Positions 45,401 through 56,880 of a stretch of 64,000 nt of DNA are shown in pieces (within the stretch, counting starts at the first letter, position 1; each line of letters starts with the position of its first letter). The position numbers were made by a program, and so were the translations under genes. The stretch covers positions 32,585,227 to 32,649,226 of the forward strand of contig NC_052392.1 of NCBI RefSeq assembly GCF_009389715.1. Reading direction: 5' to 3'. The notes below the pieces were generated by a model, which saw only the letters and a list, made by a program, of their open reading frames with translations, did not search any database and had not been told where the DNA came from. This DNA comes from Phoenix dactylifera (Eukaryota; Streptophyta; Magnoliopsida; Arecales; Arecaceae).

Positions 45401-48400
45401 TCAACAAACGCACGGTCAAAAATTATGTGCATGCAATCCGTGAGACAATAGGCAAACTGATAGCAACTAAAGGCATTGAAACAGTCTTACCTGACATCAG
45501 CATAAGCAAGAACCCAACCTCGAGAGAGCAAGCTTATGCGATCAGAACACCAACTTTTATCTAAAACTTCTCCATAAGCACCATATCCATGCAAGAGCCC
45601 AGGTGATGGACCAGTATTTTTTGCTTGCCGTGAATACAAAATGGTTAGGGGAACTAGAACACCATCATATGAAATGACTTCCCTCCTTTCACAGCCAAAT
45701 AACACAGAAAGATCATTCCACTTCTGTGAGTCTTCTAAGTTTTGCAAATGCTGGTTGCTGTGAGATTGAATGCTAAAAAGATTCGAAAGCAAATTCTCAG
45801 AAGAAGAATTTGCCTGAGTATTTTTAGTAAAGCCCACTACCTCCTCCTGATGTACAATTGTGAATGTCTGCTTTTCCATATTGTAGTCAACCATTATATC
45901 AGGCATCTGCATTTTTTAGAGTAGAACAAAACATCAACACCTTTCTGAAGCTTGACCTCTGGTCTTAATAAAGGTACATAATTTGGAATTCATGCAAAGA
46001 AGTATATAAGATGTATGTCACGGTAGTCAAAAGCTAAAGTTGCTTTAACAAGTAAACCATAAGCAATAACAGCATGCAAAATAAAAATTTCAAGAGCACA
46101 CTACTTTTTGGTTCCTATAATGCAAAATGAAAAAGAAAAGAAAAGAAAAGAAGCAGCTATACTACAGTAGGAATAATCAATAATTATTGAATTCAGTGAA
46201 AGAGAAGTCATAATGAGGGCTACTAATAAACTGCTTGCACAAAGCAAATCCAGAATTTTAAGTAGTCCCAGTAACAACCCCAGCCATAGATTGTGGTAAT
46301 AGGAATCTGTTTTGCTAGAATGGACAGTACTTCTTTTGTAGCTTGAGGAGAGACCGGATCTAATCTCTAACTGAATACAGTTTGTTGGGCCTTGAAATGA
46401 TTATGAAGAAGTTAGGACATGTAATTCAATTTGCAGTTTGATAGTTTTGGTATGGCTGGATTCATCCATAAGCAGTTGGGTTTAAGTTTAGAATTGGATA
46501 AGATTATATATCATTTCTGGATAGCTTAAGTCTCTTTAAGAAATATATATCAATATTTCTTTGGCATCCAAGCTGGCCCCTGCATAATATTAGCAATCAA
46601 CAGAGGATTGAAACACTGTATTACCTCTTAATATCTCACGCTCTTCTTGCTTCATCCTTCCCCTATGCAACTCTTAGTATAACAATTAAGAAAGAATGTC
46701 TAGTTAGGATAAGAAAAGAGAGGTCCAGAAATGCGAGGAATTGGAAAAAGAAAGCTCCAACCCACCTCAGATAGGGTCTAACATATCTCCCCAAGATTAC
46801 TGGGTTTTGTTTTTGGACATTTCCAGCCACTGTTGGCCTGCTACATACCAAGCAACAGGCTCTAAGGCCCCATTTAGCAAAGCTTTTGGTAGGCTTAAAA
46901 GCACTTTTTAGTCCTCCAAAAGCACGTTTAAATGATATAGGCCCCATTTGGGGAAGCTGTTGGCAGTAGAACTTTTAGATGTAGAACTTTTGGAAGTAGA
47001 ACTTTTATAAAAAACTGTTTGTTGTTTGGTAACTAAATTTCTAAAGTACTGTGCCACTTTAACATATGTTTGTTAAACAAACTAAAAAAGTACTTTTGGT
47101 ATAACAAAATGACCATAAAAAATATTATATAGTATTAGACAATAGAGCATCATAAAATATAATATATATTAATACATAAATATATGATACAGTATAATAT
47201 TACTGTAATGTAATATAATATTATTATAATATAGTAATATAATATTGTATACAATAGCATAATAATTAAATATAATATTAAATTATTTAACATAACATAT
47301 CAATGTATTATGATATAATATAATATAATATAATATTATATTTACAGTATAATACAATAATAAAGGTATAAATATTATAATTATTAGCGTAAATTAATTT
47401 TTCATAATATAACAAATTTCTAGCTAGGTGATAAAATTGGTTAAACAATTATTAAATGGACATTTTGTGTAATTGTTATATTTTATCATGGGTATCTTGG
47501 TAAAAAAAATAGCTTTCCGACCGGGCCTAAAAATGCTTTTCCGAAAAGCTCCAAAATGGAGTTTCTTTTAAAAATTTATTTTTAGCTTTCTAAAAAAGCT
47601 AAAACAACTTTCCAAAATTTTTACCAAGCACCTCTATTTTATCTAAAAGTGCTTTTGGAGGGCCAGAAAGTACTTTTTGAACCTCCAAAAGTTCTCCCAA
47701 ACGGGGGCATAGTGGTGTATGGTAAAAAATCGGAAAGTTATTTTGGCTTTACCAGAAAGCTAAAAACATTTATTTGGAAAAAGCTCTATCGAAAAATGCT
47801 TTCTGGCTAATGGAAAGCTGTTTTGATTTTAATGAAATTTTTTTGATGACCAAAATGCCCACCAACAAATCTCATGATTACATCTTATATTATTTCATAT
47901 CATATTATATTATTATATTCTAAATATAATATTATATAATAATAAATTAATAAAATGTTACATTATATTATATTTTATTATACATTATAATAGTATAATA
48001 TATTATATTATTTTAGTAATATATAATATAATATAATATATTTTTATATTATATTATAAGCATAATATAACATATTATTGCAATCATCATATTATATTAT
48101 TATAATAATAATAGTTATTTTTTGATAATATAATATGTTATCATTATAATAATATTATAATATACTATTAATAATATAACAAGATAATATATTAGATTAC
48201 ATTACATTATATTATATTATATTATATGATTATATTAGAATCATATTACATTACATTATATTACATTGTAGTAATATTGTACTATTAATAATATATTATT
48301 ATATCATATCATATTATGTTATAGTATTATGCTATAGTATTCAATATTATATTATACTACATTATAATAATATTATACAAAATAATAATATTTTAATATG

Positions 48401-51400
48401 TAATATTATATTATATTATACTTCACTATGTAATACTATGCAATATCCTTTATTGTCATTTTATCATACCAAAAAGCACTTTCTCATTTTGGTTACCAAA
48501 CAAATATTCAAGCTTCACAATACTTTAGAAATGTAGTTACCAAACAACAAATAGTTTTTATAAAAACTCTACTTCCAAAAGCTCTCCTTCCTGAAAGCTC
48601 TAAAAGCTCTACTGCCAACAACAATCTCAAACAGGGCCTAAGCCTTTGAATTTTCATTCCACATCACTGGCCATATTCTCTCTTTTGATACATCTTTTCT
48701 CCATACCATCATGTTACTTTGAGATTCTCCAACGACTTTATGGCACCAGCTCAGTTTCATTATGAATTTGAAGAATAGAAAAACATGACTTTAAGCTATA
48801 ATATCAAACTTGTGAAAGTTTATCAATATAACCAAATGAAAGTTGTACCACTGGTGAAGATATCACAACACGGTAAGTAGATGACAAGAAATCATGGTTT
48901 GAGCCAGGAACAATATTGCATAGGCTTGAGGGTACTGGGAAAAACCATGGATTGAGATCCTCGATTTTTATTGCTTGCTGCAAAACAGATATATCAAAGG
49001 GTAAGCATATAATAAGAACAGCTATTATTGAAAGGCTAGAAAGAATAACTAGTCCTAAGATAATAAAAGTAAATAGATTGGGATAAGGCTTCTTGGTGAT
49101 CCTACTCTATATTTCATGGCCTTCGTTTACAACTACTTAAGCCTTAATGTATACTCAATATGGTTGGTTCAACTTCAAATGAAGAAAATGACTGCATGAA
49201 ACGGTAAAGGATTTGAAGAAAAAAAAAAATCTTAGTCCTCAAGAAGAGGATGCTTAAAGCATTAAATTGTATAAAATGCTAAAAAGTGGCTGACCTTCTA
49301 ATACATACATGAATGCATATCACAAGTTTCACTAAATTACACTGGTTAGCATATCAACAGAATAATTAAGGATAATAACTAATACCTACAGAATTGTTGA
49401 GGAAAACAACTAACAAGTCCAACGTTTCATATACCAACTGAATGGGATGGTATGAATGGTACTGTACCATTCCAGCATGTTTTCAGCACTGGTACACAGT
49501 GCATCAGTACAGGACACAGTCTTGCACCATGTGTCTGTACCTGGTACCATACCATTCCAGCAAAAAACCGATATGAGGTCCACTACCAGTATTTGAAACC
49601 TCGAACAGTTCACTTCAACAACCTTCAGTAACACAATCCATAAATAGAAACTTGTTAGCCAACAGTACCTTGATATTGACATCGACTGGCATATTTATGG
49701 AGCAAAATAAAGGAATCCCCTTCTGATGAAGAAAAAGCACCAAATATCCATGGAAGATATCCATGTCTTGAAAGGTGATGCCCTCATCTGGTAGAACAAT
49801 AGCCTGGAAACAGAAAAAGATAGATTTCAAAAGTCACCAGATTGGACATGGACATTTAAGCTCTTCAAAAACATAGCATAACTGATATTTGAGATACAAA
49901 CGGAAAATATCATCTGTCGTAAAGGACCAAAACACCAAAATGTAATAATCAAGTGGAGATTTAGCTAGTTTTTAAAGCTCATGTTACACACACAGACACA
50001 TGCACATATACATATACGAATACATATATATACATACACACACATATACATATACATAAATACATACATATACATATGTATGTATAAAGCTAATTACAGC
50101 TGTATTGATGAGAGAAGTATTTCTAGATTGAACTGTGCTACACACAACAGTGGTAGAATTGGTAGGTGCCTTATTTGTGCTTTTAGATAGAAAGAAAATT
50201 TATCCAACATCAAGGATAAAAACACCATTTCTAACTGGGTATTAGCTAGTTTAATCATCACACTTTTCTTAGATAGACACAAACAAGAGGTAAGAATATT
50301 AATCGAGTAAATGAATGATATCATGAAAATTAAATTCTAAAATCTTGCACTAAAACCTTTGAAGTCACTAAACAATGAGGATAAAGAACATGACATAGTA
50401 TTGAAATTTTTTGGTAACTAACAGGCGTCTTATATATAGTTAGTGGTTTAATAAATGAATACTATCATTTCACTTTACTTTTTAATAACAGGACTTTAAG
50501 GTCAAAATTCAATTATCTTGATCTATCATCCACTTGATGACATAGAAGTGCATCTCTGTGAAAAAAAGGGAATGTTCTAAGCAGGGTTTAAAATGTCTAT
50601 GTCAGGATAGGGACCATCCTAAGTGTCAGAATGGGGAAAGTCAAGAAATGGACCCGGACGAGATGGGACATTCACTGTGTCGAGTTTCGGTACATAGGGT
50701 ATCCCGTTCCATGTAAAACCCTGGAAGGTCCCATCCCATGATATTTAAAACCTTGGTTCTAGCAGTCTCAAGTCTCAAGTAGATAATGCCATCATTTTAG
50801 TTCCTTAAGTCCAAACCGATGCATCTAACATTAATGACCAGGTTTAACCCAATAGCTAGCTAAATTACCAAATTATTTGGAAAAAATATAAAGTATCTTT
50901 TTTCTCCTATTTTTTATTCAATCATGATTGATTTACTCACTGTTACAATTAAAACTTCTCCTTTGCCAGCAAGTTGTTCGGCAAAATGACCAAAGATAAT
51001 TGAACTTCCATAGTAATCTAGTCCCTCTTGATCAAATCACTGTTTAGTCAAAATCTGTATATGATCACATTATTTGCATAACGAAATATGAAGAATTTAG
51101 TATGATCAACTGGGAAGATACTAGAATAACAATAAGAGTTGACTGGTAGTAGCTTTGCATGCATAGCAATATCAATGTGGTAAGCCATACAAAATATTCT
51201 CGATGTATAAGTTTATGATGCATTATCATGTTACTAAGCATGCATCTACTGCTTGTGCAAAATAGAATCCCATTGGTCCTTGCAGCATGCATCATCATGA
51301 CCAAACACATTTTGCAGTTTACAATAACTCATACCCAACATCACAATGATATTCTATGTGTATTGAAGAATTTGACCTGCCATCTTGCCAGCAGAGATTT

Positions 51401-54114
51401 CTCAGCTCTACATCTAGCTAAATAATAGCTTCCAACTGCTGATACTATGTCTCCTGAAGGAGCATTAGTAAGAATATAGAAAAAACAACAGTGGTGTTCC
51501 AAAAAATATTGCACACCAGGTACACGTTTCCTAACCAGCCAAAGGCCATCTTTTACATTCATTGCATCAATCACATAAACCTGTAATGAGATAAAAATTG
51601 AACCCATAAGGATGCATGGCCACAGGATACTTCTTGGAGCTCATATAATTAATTTGATTTGACAGAAAAGAGATACTAGAAATGCGACCTTCCTCAGATG
51701 ACGTCCTTGAGTTAGAATTGATGGTGATAAACTTGCCATCGTTTGTGCTAGTAATGTCCACACAGCAACTCGCATCGTTTTCAGTAAAAAGCAGATCATC
51801 TGCTCCATCAGACCCCAATTTTGTGCAAAAAACCCTGCCAACCAAAGCCATTCCAGAACAATAAAACAAACTAAATGTAAACTCACAGTTTTTCTTAGAT
51901 TCATTTTCCAATTAAAACAATCTAAATACAAGGGAAGAGAACTGCCTGTTAGGCCTCTGAGTTTCATCGCAGACAGTATACAATAAACAACTGCAATCCT
52001 TAGCCCATGCCAAGCTAACAACCCCCTCTACTTTGGGACTTGCAATGATATCTCCAGTTCTAAGATCTTTAATTTGGAGTACAAACAATTCACTACCAGA
52101 AGTGTCCAGCGTATAAGCAAGGAACTTGTGATCTGGAGAAATTCGACAAGTCCCTATATGAACATAACCTGCACACATTTCAACTTATTAATAAGCTAAT
52201 TTTACCGAGGTCATATAAAGAAGATAAAGAAGCATAAGGTAGTAGTTTCCATGTAACCAGGAAGAAAAGAAAATAATTGGACCAGAGACCAAAAGGAGAA
52301 GCTAAACACACAAAAAGAGGGAAAAGTTATCGAACTAGCATACACAACACATGGTGATTATGTTGCTAGTTGATGCAGTAAGATAAAAATAAATGTCAAA
52401 ATTCTTATAAAGGTTAAGCAAGAAGTCAAGAATGCAGATTAGGTTTCAGATTTTTTTTTTTTTTGGTGGAGGGCGGGGGTTGGTGTTGTTGTGGGGATCC
52501 TCCAAAATACCCTTGGAGGAACTCAATAACTAAACAATAGGGCAGTAGTAGGGAAAGCAAAAGATGACTATAGTTGACACACAACCAGAACAAAAAGTAA
52601 ATTATACTCTAGCTAGGAAGATATAAAGTAGTTCCCGTGAAAGACTTCAGTTCAAAATCAAGTATATAATTTGCATTCAAATGAGAGAACAAGATATAAT
52701 GAAGGCAACATAGCATCAGTTGATCACAAAACCAAGGCCACAAATAAACAAACAAAAAAAGTAATATCACAAACACATGCCATATTTTTCTGCAACTTCA
52801 TTCCAATCAAGCAACAGTTCCTCCTTCCCGAAGCCTCTCATGTAATTGAGGAATGCTTTTGTGAAACCATCAGGATGACTACGCCTCCGACACAGGACAG
52901 GATATTCCTTCCCCTCGGGGATGTATTGATAATATAACCTGTTGCAAGAAATTAAAGCCCAGTTAACATAATCCAAAAGAAATACAATGAATATATAGAA
53001 AAAAATTTGGATGTAAGCACATAGACAAAGTATGTCCAGGCTACAATCTTGCGAATGCCATGAACTGCTCATCCAAGTTAAAGACTGTTGGAGTCCGGAT
53101 AAACAAAGCTCACAAAATGTAGGGTTCACAATTTTGAGTACAGTATTGTTCCACTACATGGTTTAACTAGCATGAAACTAAAAAAAAAAAAGCATTTGAT
53201 TTCATTTTTTGTTCAAAGTAAAACCAAAGTATGAAACGGCAGTGAGTCCTAAGGTCTAAGATATCCAAATGCTGACACGGTCTTGGACATCATGCAGTAT
53301 TTCGAGGACTCCAAGTTAATCCTTTTCAGACTTTAACATGAACATATCGAAAGTAGAAGTGTTGGACCTCTGATCATTCACAATGTTCCAAGCCACTCAA
53401 CCACTAGGAGTTGGTTTCGAAAAACGTATATGATGCAAGCAGACGTTTCTCTCTTCATTGATTAAACTAGGATAACTAGAATTACTCAATTGACGCGACT
53501 TAATTAAAATTATTTTAAAGGGACTCTATCTTTGTTTTTATTTGAAAATTAATATAAAATTCAAAGGATTGAAGTAAAATGCCTCAAGTTTCAATTTTAG
53601 GGGTCAAAACTAATTAACTAGAACTACTTTAATCGGCGAGACCTAAAATTCCAACTTTTTTTCCAAAAAAATAGGGAACTCATGAGGAAATGCTCTGAAT
53701 AAGGTATCGGGACGAAAAAGAGGGAAGGGTTCAGGGTTTTGGAGCAGACCAGGGGCCCCATCGCTCGGGGGGAGTGGAGAGCTTGGGCGGCATCCGGCCC
53801 TTCATCTCGGCGACCAGCCGCCGCTGGAGATCGCGGGTGTCGGCCATGAAGGCCTCGGCGTAGGCGTTCTCCCGGTTCAGATGTTCGAGGAGATCCGGGT
53901 CGTCGGTGTTGGACATCCAACGGTACGGATCCTCCCAGGTCCTCCCGTGGGCGGAGGCGGCGAAGGGGATCTTCTTGGGGACGGGCGGTCTCTGAGAAGG
54001 GAGAGAAGGGAGCCTCCGCTTGCACGAAGAATAGCAACAAGAGGAAGAGGAGAAGAAGAGAGAAGAAAATATGGGGAGAGGGAAAGAGGGAAAGAGTCCC
54101 CTTCTCCTCAACAT
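42417..54114 (-). CDS. Oligopeptidase B / protease 2-like serine peptidase (S9A), organelle-type N-terminus
   Basis: Eleven exons: 54114-53750, 52938-52781, 52168-51946, 51834-51689, 51580-51377, 49803-49669, 48977-48849, 45906-45491, 44736-44523, 43767-43574, 42624-42417, giving about 796 residues. S9A oligopeptidases cleave short peptides, and oligopeptidase B after basic residues. The start lies in GCCGCCATG. The first 45 or so residues are Ser/Phe/Arg-rich, like an organelle transit peptide. The N-terminal part has the family DPYRWMSN motif and a beta-propeller (YTLDTSGSELFV; GTCRISPDHKFLAY). The hydrolase domain follows, with HGYGAYG, GGGGDASWHQAGT, nucleophile Ser in GCSAGG (about 640), Asp in FLDSRVGVWEAAKW (about 726) and His in SGGHFAEGGR (about 763). 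Introns 2 and 3 seem to use GC donors, and intron 4 leaves one extra base with standard borders, so junctions there are uncertain. Otherwise the gene looks functional. Specificity for Arg/Lys is family inference. Confidence 0.9.
45112..45241. repeat. 130-bp inverted duplicate, copy 2 (intron 8 of the oligopeptidase gene)
   Basis: Reverse complement of 35844-35973, identical by eye. It lies between exon 9 (44736) and exon 8 (45491). Confidence 0.92.
46866..48645. mobile_element. Nested foldback/MITE-like elements in intron 7
   Basis: Four related termini are seen: rightward at about 46868 (GGCCCCATTTAGCAAAGC) and 46938 (GGCCCCATTTGGGGAAGC), leftward at about 47710 and 48640 (reverse-complemented GCCCCCGTTTGGGAGAAC and GGCCCTGTTTGAGATTG). 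The 46938 end and the 48640 end match over more than 100 bp, including GTTGGCAGTAGA, CTTTTGGAAGTAGA and GTTTGTTGTTTGGTAACTA. The 46868 end matches the 47710 end (CCTCCAAAAGCAC blocks). The core at about 47090-48440 is almost pure A/T. No transposase ORF. Likely hAT- or foldback-type non-autonomous elements, one inserted in the other; the superfamily is uncertain. Confidence 0.7.
47090..48440. repeat. A/T low-complexity core
   Basis: Dominated by irregular TAATATA/ATTATA words with only short G/C-containing islands, one of them the inner element end near 47500-47830. Confidence 0.9.
49440..49565. repeat. GGTAC-rich imperfect inverted segment in intron 6
   Basis: Contains GGTATGAATGGTACTGTACC at its left and CTGGTACCATACCATTCC at its right, giving interrupted inverted symmetry. 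Similar GGTAC-rich DNA occurs at 54840-55055, so it is probably a dispersed repeat family. Confidence 0.45.
49985..50090. repeat. CATA/CA-type simple sequence
   Basis: Run of ACATATACATA and CACACA words in intron 5 of the oligopeptidase gene. Confidence 0.85.
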
Positions 54115-54400
54115 GGCGGCTCTGTAGTCAGCAGCAGGGAAAGAGGAATACAAACCGAGAAGCGAGAAGAAGGAGCAGAAAACAAGGATGGGGAAAATAG
54201 TCCCACATCGGAAGCAGGGGAGAGGAGCAGGAGAGGAGTCGGCTATAAGAGAGAAGGGAAAACGGCGATTTGGAGATTAAAAGGGTCGGTTGGCTATGTA
54301 TGCCACGCCCATCCTTCGTTGGTGGGTGCTGTATGGATATCAAGACATATGGCCGACATAATTTGTGGAAACTAGTAGGGTTGGCTCGCTCGGCCGACCC
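54115..54400 (-). promoter_or_regulatory. 5' flank of the oligopeptidase gene
   Basis: Purine-rich plus strand (pyrimidine-rich leader on the transcript strand), with an upstream in-frame ATG at 54153 in the same frame as the chosen start. No TATA box is claimed. Confidence 0.35.
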
Positions 54401-54466
54401 TCTTATTCACGTCAAAATAATCTTCTCTCGCTTATATTCTCTCGGTAATAGACGGCTGTCACCGCG

Positions 54467-54860
54467 AAGTTATTTGTGCTGCTGGTGCTGGGACTCCCAA
54501 GCTGACGCCTTTTGTATCGGTTCCCAGATGCTGCCTTCTGTTGGCCTTATCCTTGCCCAGGCGTGGGCTTTTCAATGGGCGTTCTTAACTGCTGCTGAGT
54601 TGGGTTTTCCAAGGCTACTCCGAGAGGAATTTCATGGACAATTCAGCCTCTTGTGCGGGTCTTCTTTGCGGATTTCAATCTGATCATATATACAGATAAG
54701 TATTCGATTCAGATTGCCATATGGTTCGGAAGACAAACAGGACTGCAGACTGCATCACCTCTTTTGCTACTCACATTGTTTGGACTGAGCCCGACTCTGT
54801 TCTCTCACCTTTATGTAGCCTTCTTTCTATTGATGCTGACGGTACAGAACGGTACGTACC
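54467..54860 (+). pseudogene. LINE-type RNase H domain relic
   Basis: Broken frames give AQAWAFQWAFLTAAELGFPR (about 54554-54615), typical of the acidic-helix part of the plant RVT_3 domain (A-E-A-W-A-F-x-x-A). After disruption, VRKTNRTADCITSFATHIVW (about 54724-54785) matches the H-V-R-R-x-x-N-x-x-AD end of the domain. It is followed by a Ser/Pro tail. This is a second non-LTR retrotransposon remnant, in opposite orientation to that at 10998-11190. Confidence 0.6.
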
Positions 54861-55055
54861 AGTATCAAACAGAACTGGTATCGTACAGCTATATTTTTCA
54901 GTTCCGACTATTCGCAATCGGTATCGGCCGGTACCGGCTCATACCGATCCATACCGACCTCAAATTTTTTTTGGCTTTTGGTTCGAACTAGCCGAAACGG
55001 TACAGTACCGATACCGGTATCCACCGGTACGTCGGTACGGTCGGTACAGCGAACC
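54840..55055. repeat. GGTAC/CGGTA-rich imperfect repeat
   Basis: Dense in GGTAC, ACCGGTA and TACCGA words (for example GGTACGTACCAGTATC and CCGGTACGTCGGTACGG) on both strands, giving many short inverted repeats. It directly follows the LINE relic and may be the tail of a dispersed repeat. Confidence 0.55.
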
Positions 55056-55059
55056 TTAC

Positions 55060-56560
55060 TAAAGATAGTATTCATGCTAAGCTGACATGAACTACCGTTA
55101 TATTAAAGAAAAAAAAACGCTTGCTGATTGGCTAGCTAATAATACTCGAATCTCTCTTTGCATTTTATACAGCTTGTGTATACAGAGGACGTAATGACTC
55201 TCCCGGGAGAGCATACCCCAAAACCAAAAAAAAAAGAGAGTGGGTGGGTGAGAGACACAAAAGACGCACACAAATAATGAAATAAGGGTAATGCCTTGCG
55301 ATGTTCATTTTTTGGCATGCTCTTAAACAGCCCATAGTATGGCTTTTTCGCTTCGGAGATGGTATATGGAAAAACAATGAAACTGAACCGAGAAATACTG
55401 TTCTATTTCGGTTTAGTTTGTTGGATTAAGAAGATCTAATATAGGTTCATGGTATCATATTGAGAAGATTCGAGTATTGCTATTTTGTGATAGTTTTTTG
55501 AAGATTTTATCTGAAAAATCTACCTAAAATATCTACAAATATTAAGAAAAAGAGAGAGAAAATAGGCCTTGCAGTCAGGGTAGATTAGCGAAAGATTTTG
55601 GATGCTTTCCAATTCCTTATATTTGTCTAACTTCTAAACCTCTCATTGCTATACTTCCCATTCCCAGAATCCGAAAAAAGGCATTAAGGTATGAAGTAAT
55701 CAATTAGAAAGAGGAGAAAATATTTAAAAAAATAAAGAGGAAAGAATGTGGTGAGGACTTGGATGAAGAGAGATTCCCAGCGCCGAGCTTCATGAATGAG
55801 AGATGTCCCACAAGACACGAGAGAGATATCTCTTCGTTTCCAAGTATCTTTGGATTGGCATTTTAATGGTTGCAGTGGTGAGTAGAACAAGAGATGTGGC
55901 AAGATAAGGTCCTATAAGAAAAGAATAGTTGTGGCAGCCCAATGAGATCAAGAAGCTTCAATGGCTATGGTGGTGAAGAAAATAGATGGTGAGATAAGCA
56001 TGCAAACATGCATACATATAGCTGGATTAGTCTATACTTAGAATAAAATACTAATCAAATTAGATGTAATTTATTATCTCTAAACTACTTTAATACAAAA
56101 AATCACCTCTAATCTTTGCAGAGGATTAAAGAAAACAAATATAACTTCATGTTATTTAATTCATCAATTTTTTTTGACAACTTAATATATAGATCAGAAA
56201 TCTCGAAATTAAATAATTTTTTATATAAAAATAATTTAAAAAAAAGATCACATCCAACGACTCGGATGACGTAGAACTATCATTATCCATTGTATGTAAA
56301 TGTGTGCATGTATAAACTAAACCAAAGTAGCCAGTTTGCTTCAAGTTTGCAGTTTGGTTGGTTTTTTTGAAAGTAACCCGTTTCGTTCAAATGTGCAGTT
56401 TCGTCATTATTTTTGCACACCCCTTTCAACTTTCGGCTGTCAGGCCAAAAGAGAGAAAATTGTCATCATACATCATGTAAAATACTAGACAGACCCTGAG
56501 ACCTTTCACGACAAAAGGCTATCCCTGAAACAAAAGAATTCTCACTTATTCATTGATCAA
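55060..56560. other. Intergenic region without a supported gene
   Basis: AT-rich spacer between the oligopeptidase promoter side and the 3' end of the BSD-domain gene. Only short, unsupported open frames. Confidence 0.5.
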
Positions 56561-56880
56561 CAATACAAAAACCACTTCAAAAAATAAAATATTTGCCTAT
56601 CATCAATCCATGATATAAAGTATCCTGCCCATCTGCCAGATGATCGACTGCCCATAGAGGAAAAGATATAGGTGTCTCATAGACACTCTACAGGCATAAA
56701 TTGGAATTCCACAAGAAACAGTAAACACATCAAATGAGATATATGCAGAACCCAGAACCGCAGGCTTCTCACACAGTGATGCACTGCTACTGTCGCCAGG
56801 CAAGAACTCTTAACCAAAGCCACTCTAGCTGAGGTTTCTTTCCCATCCAATATGTTCAAATTTCTGCTGCATTGGCTGCC

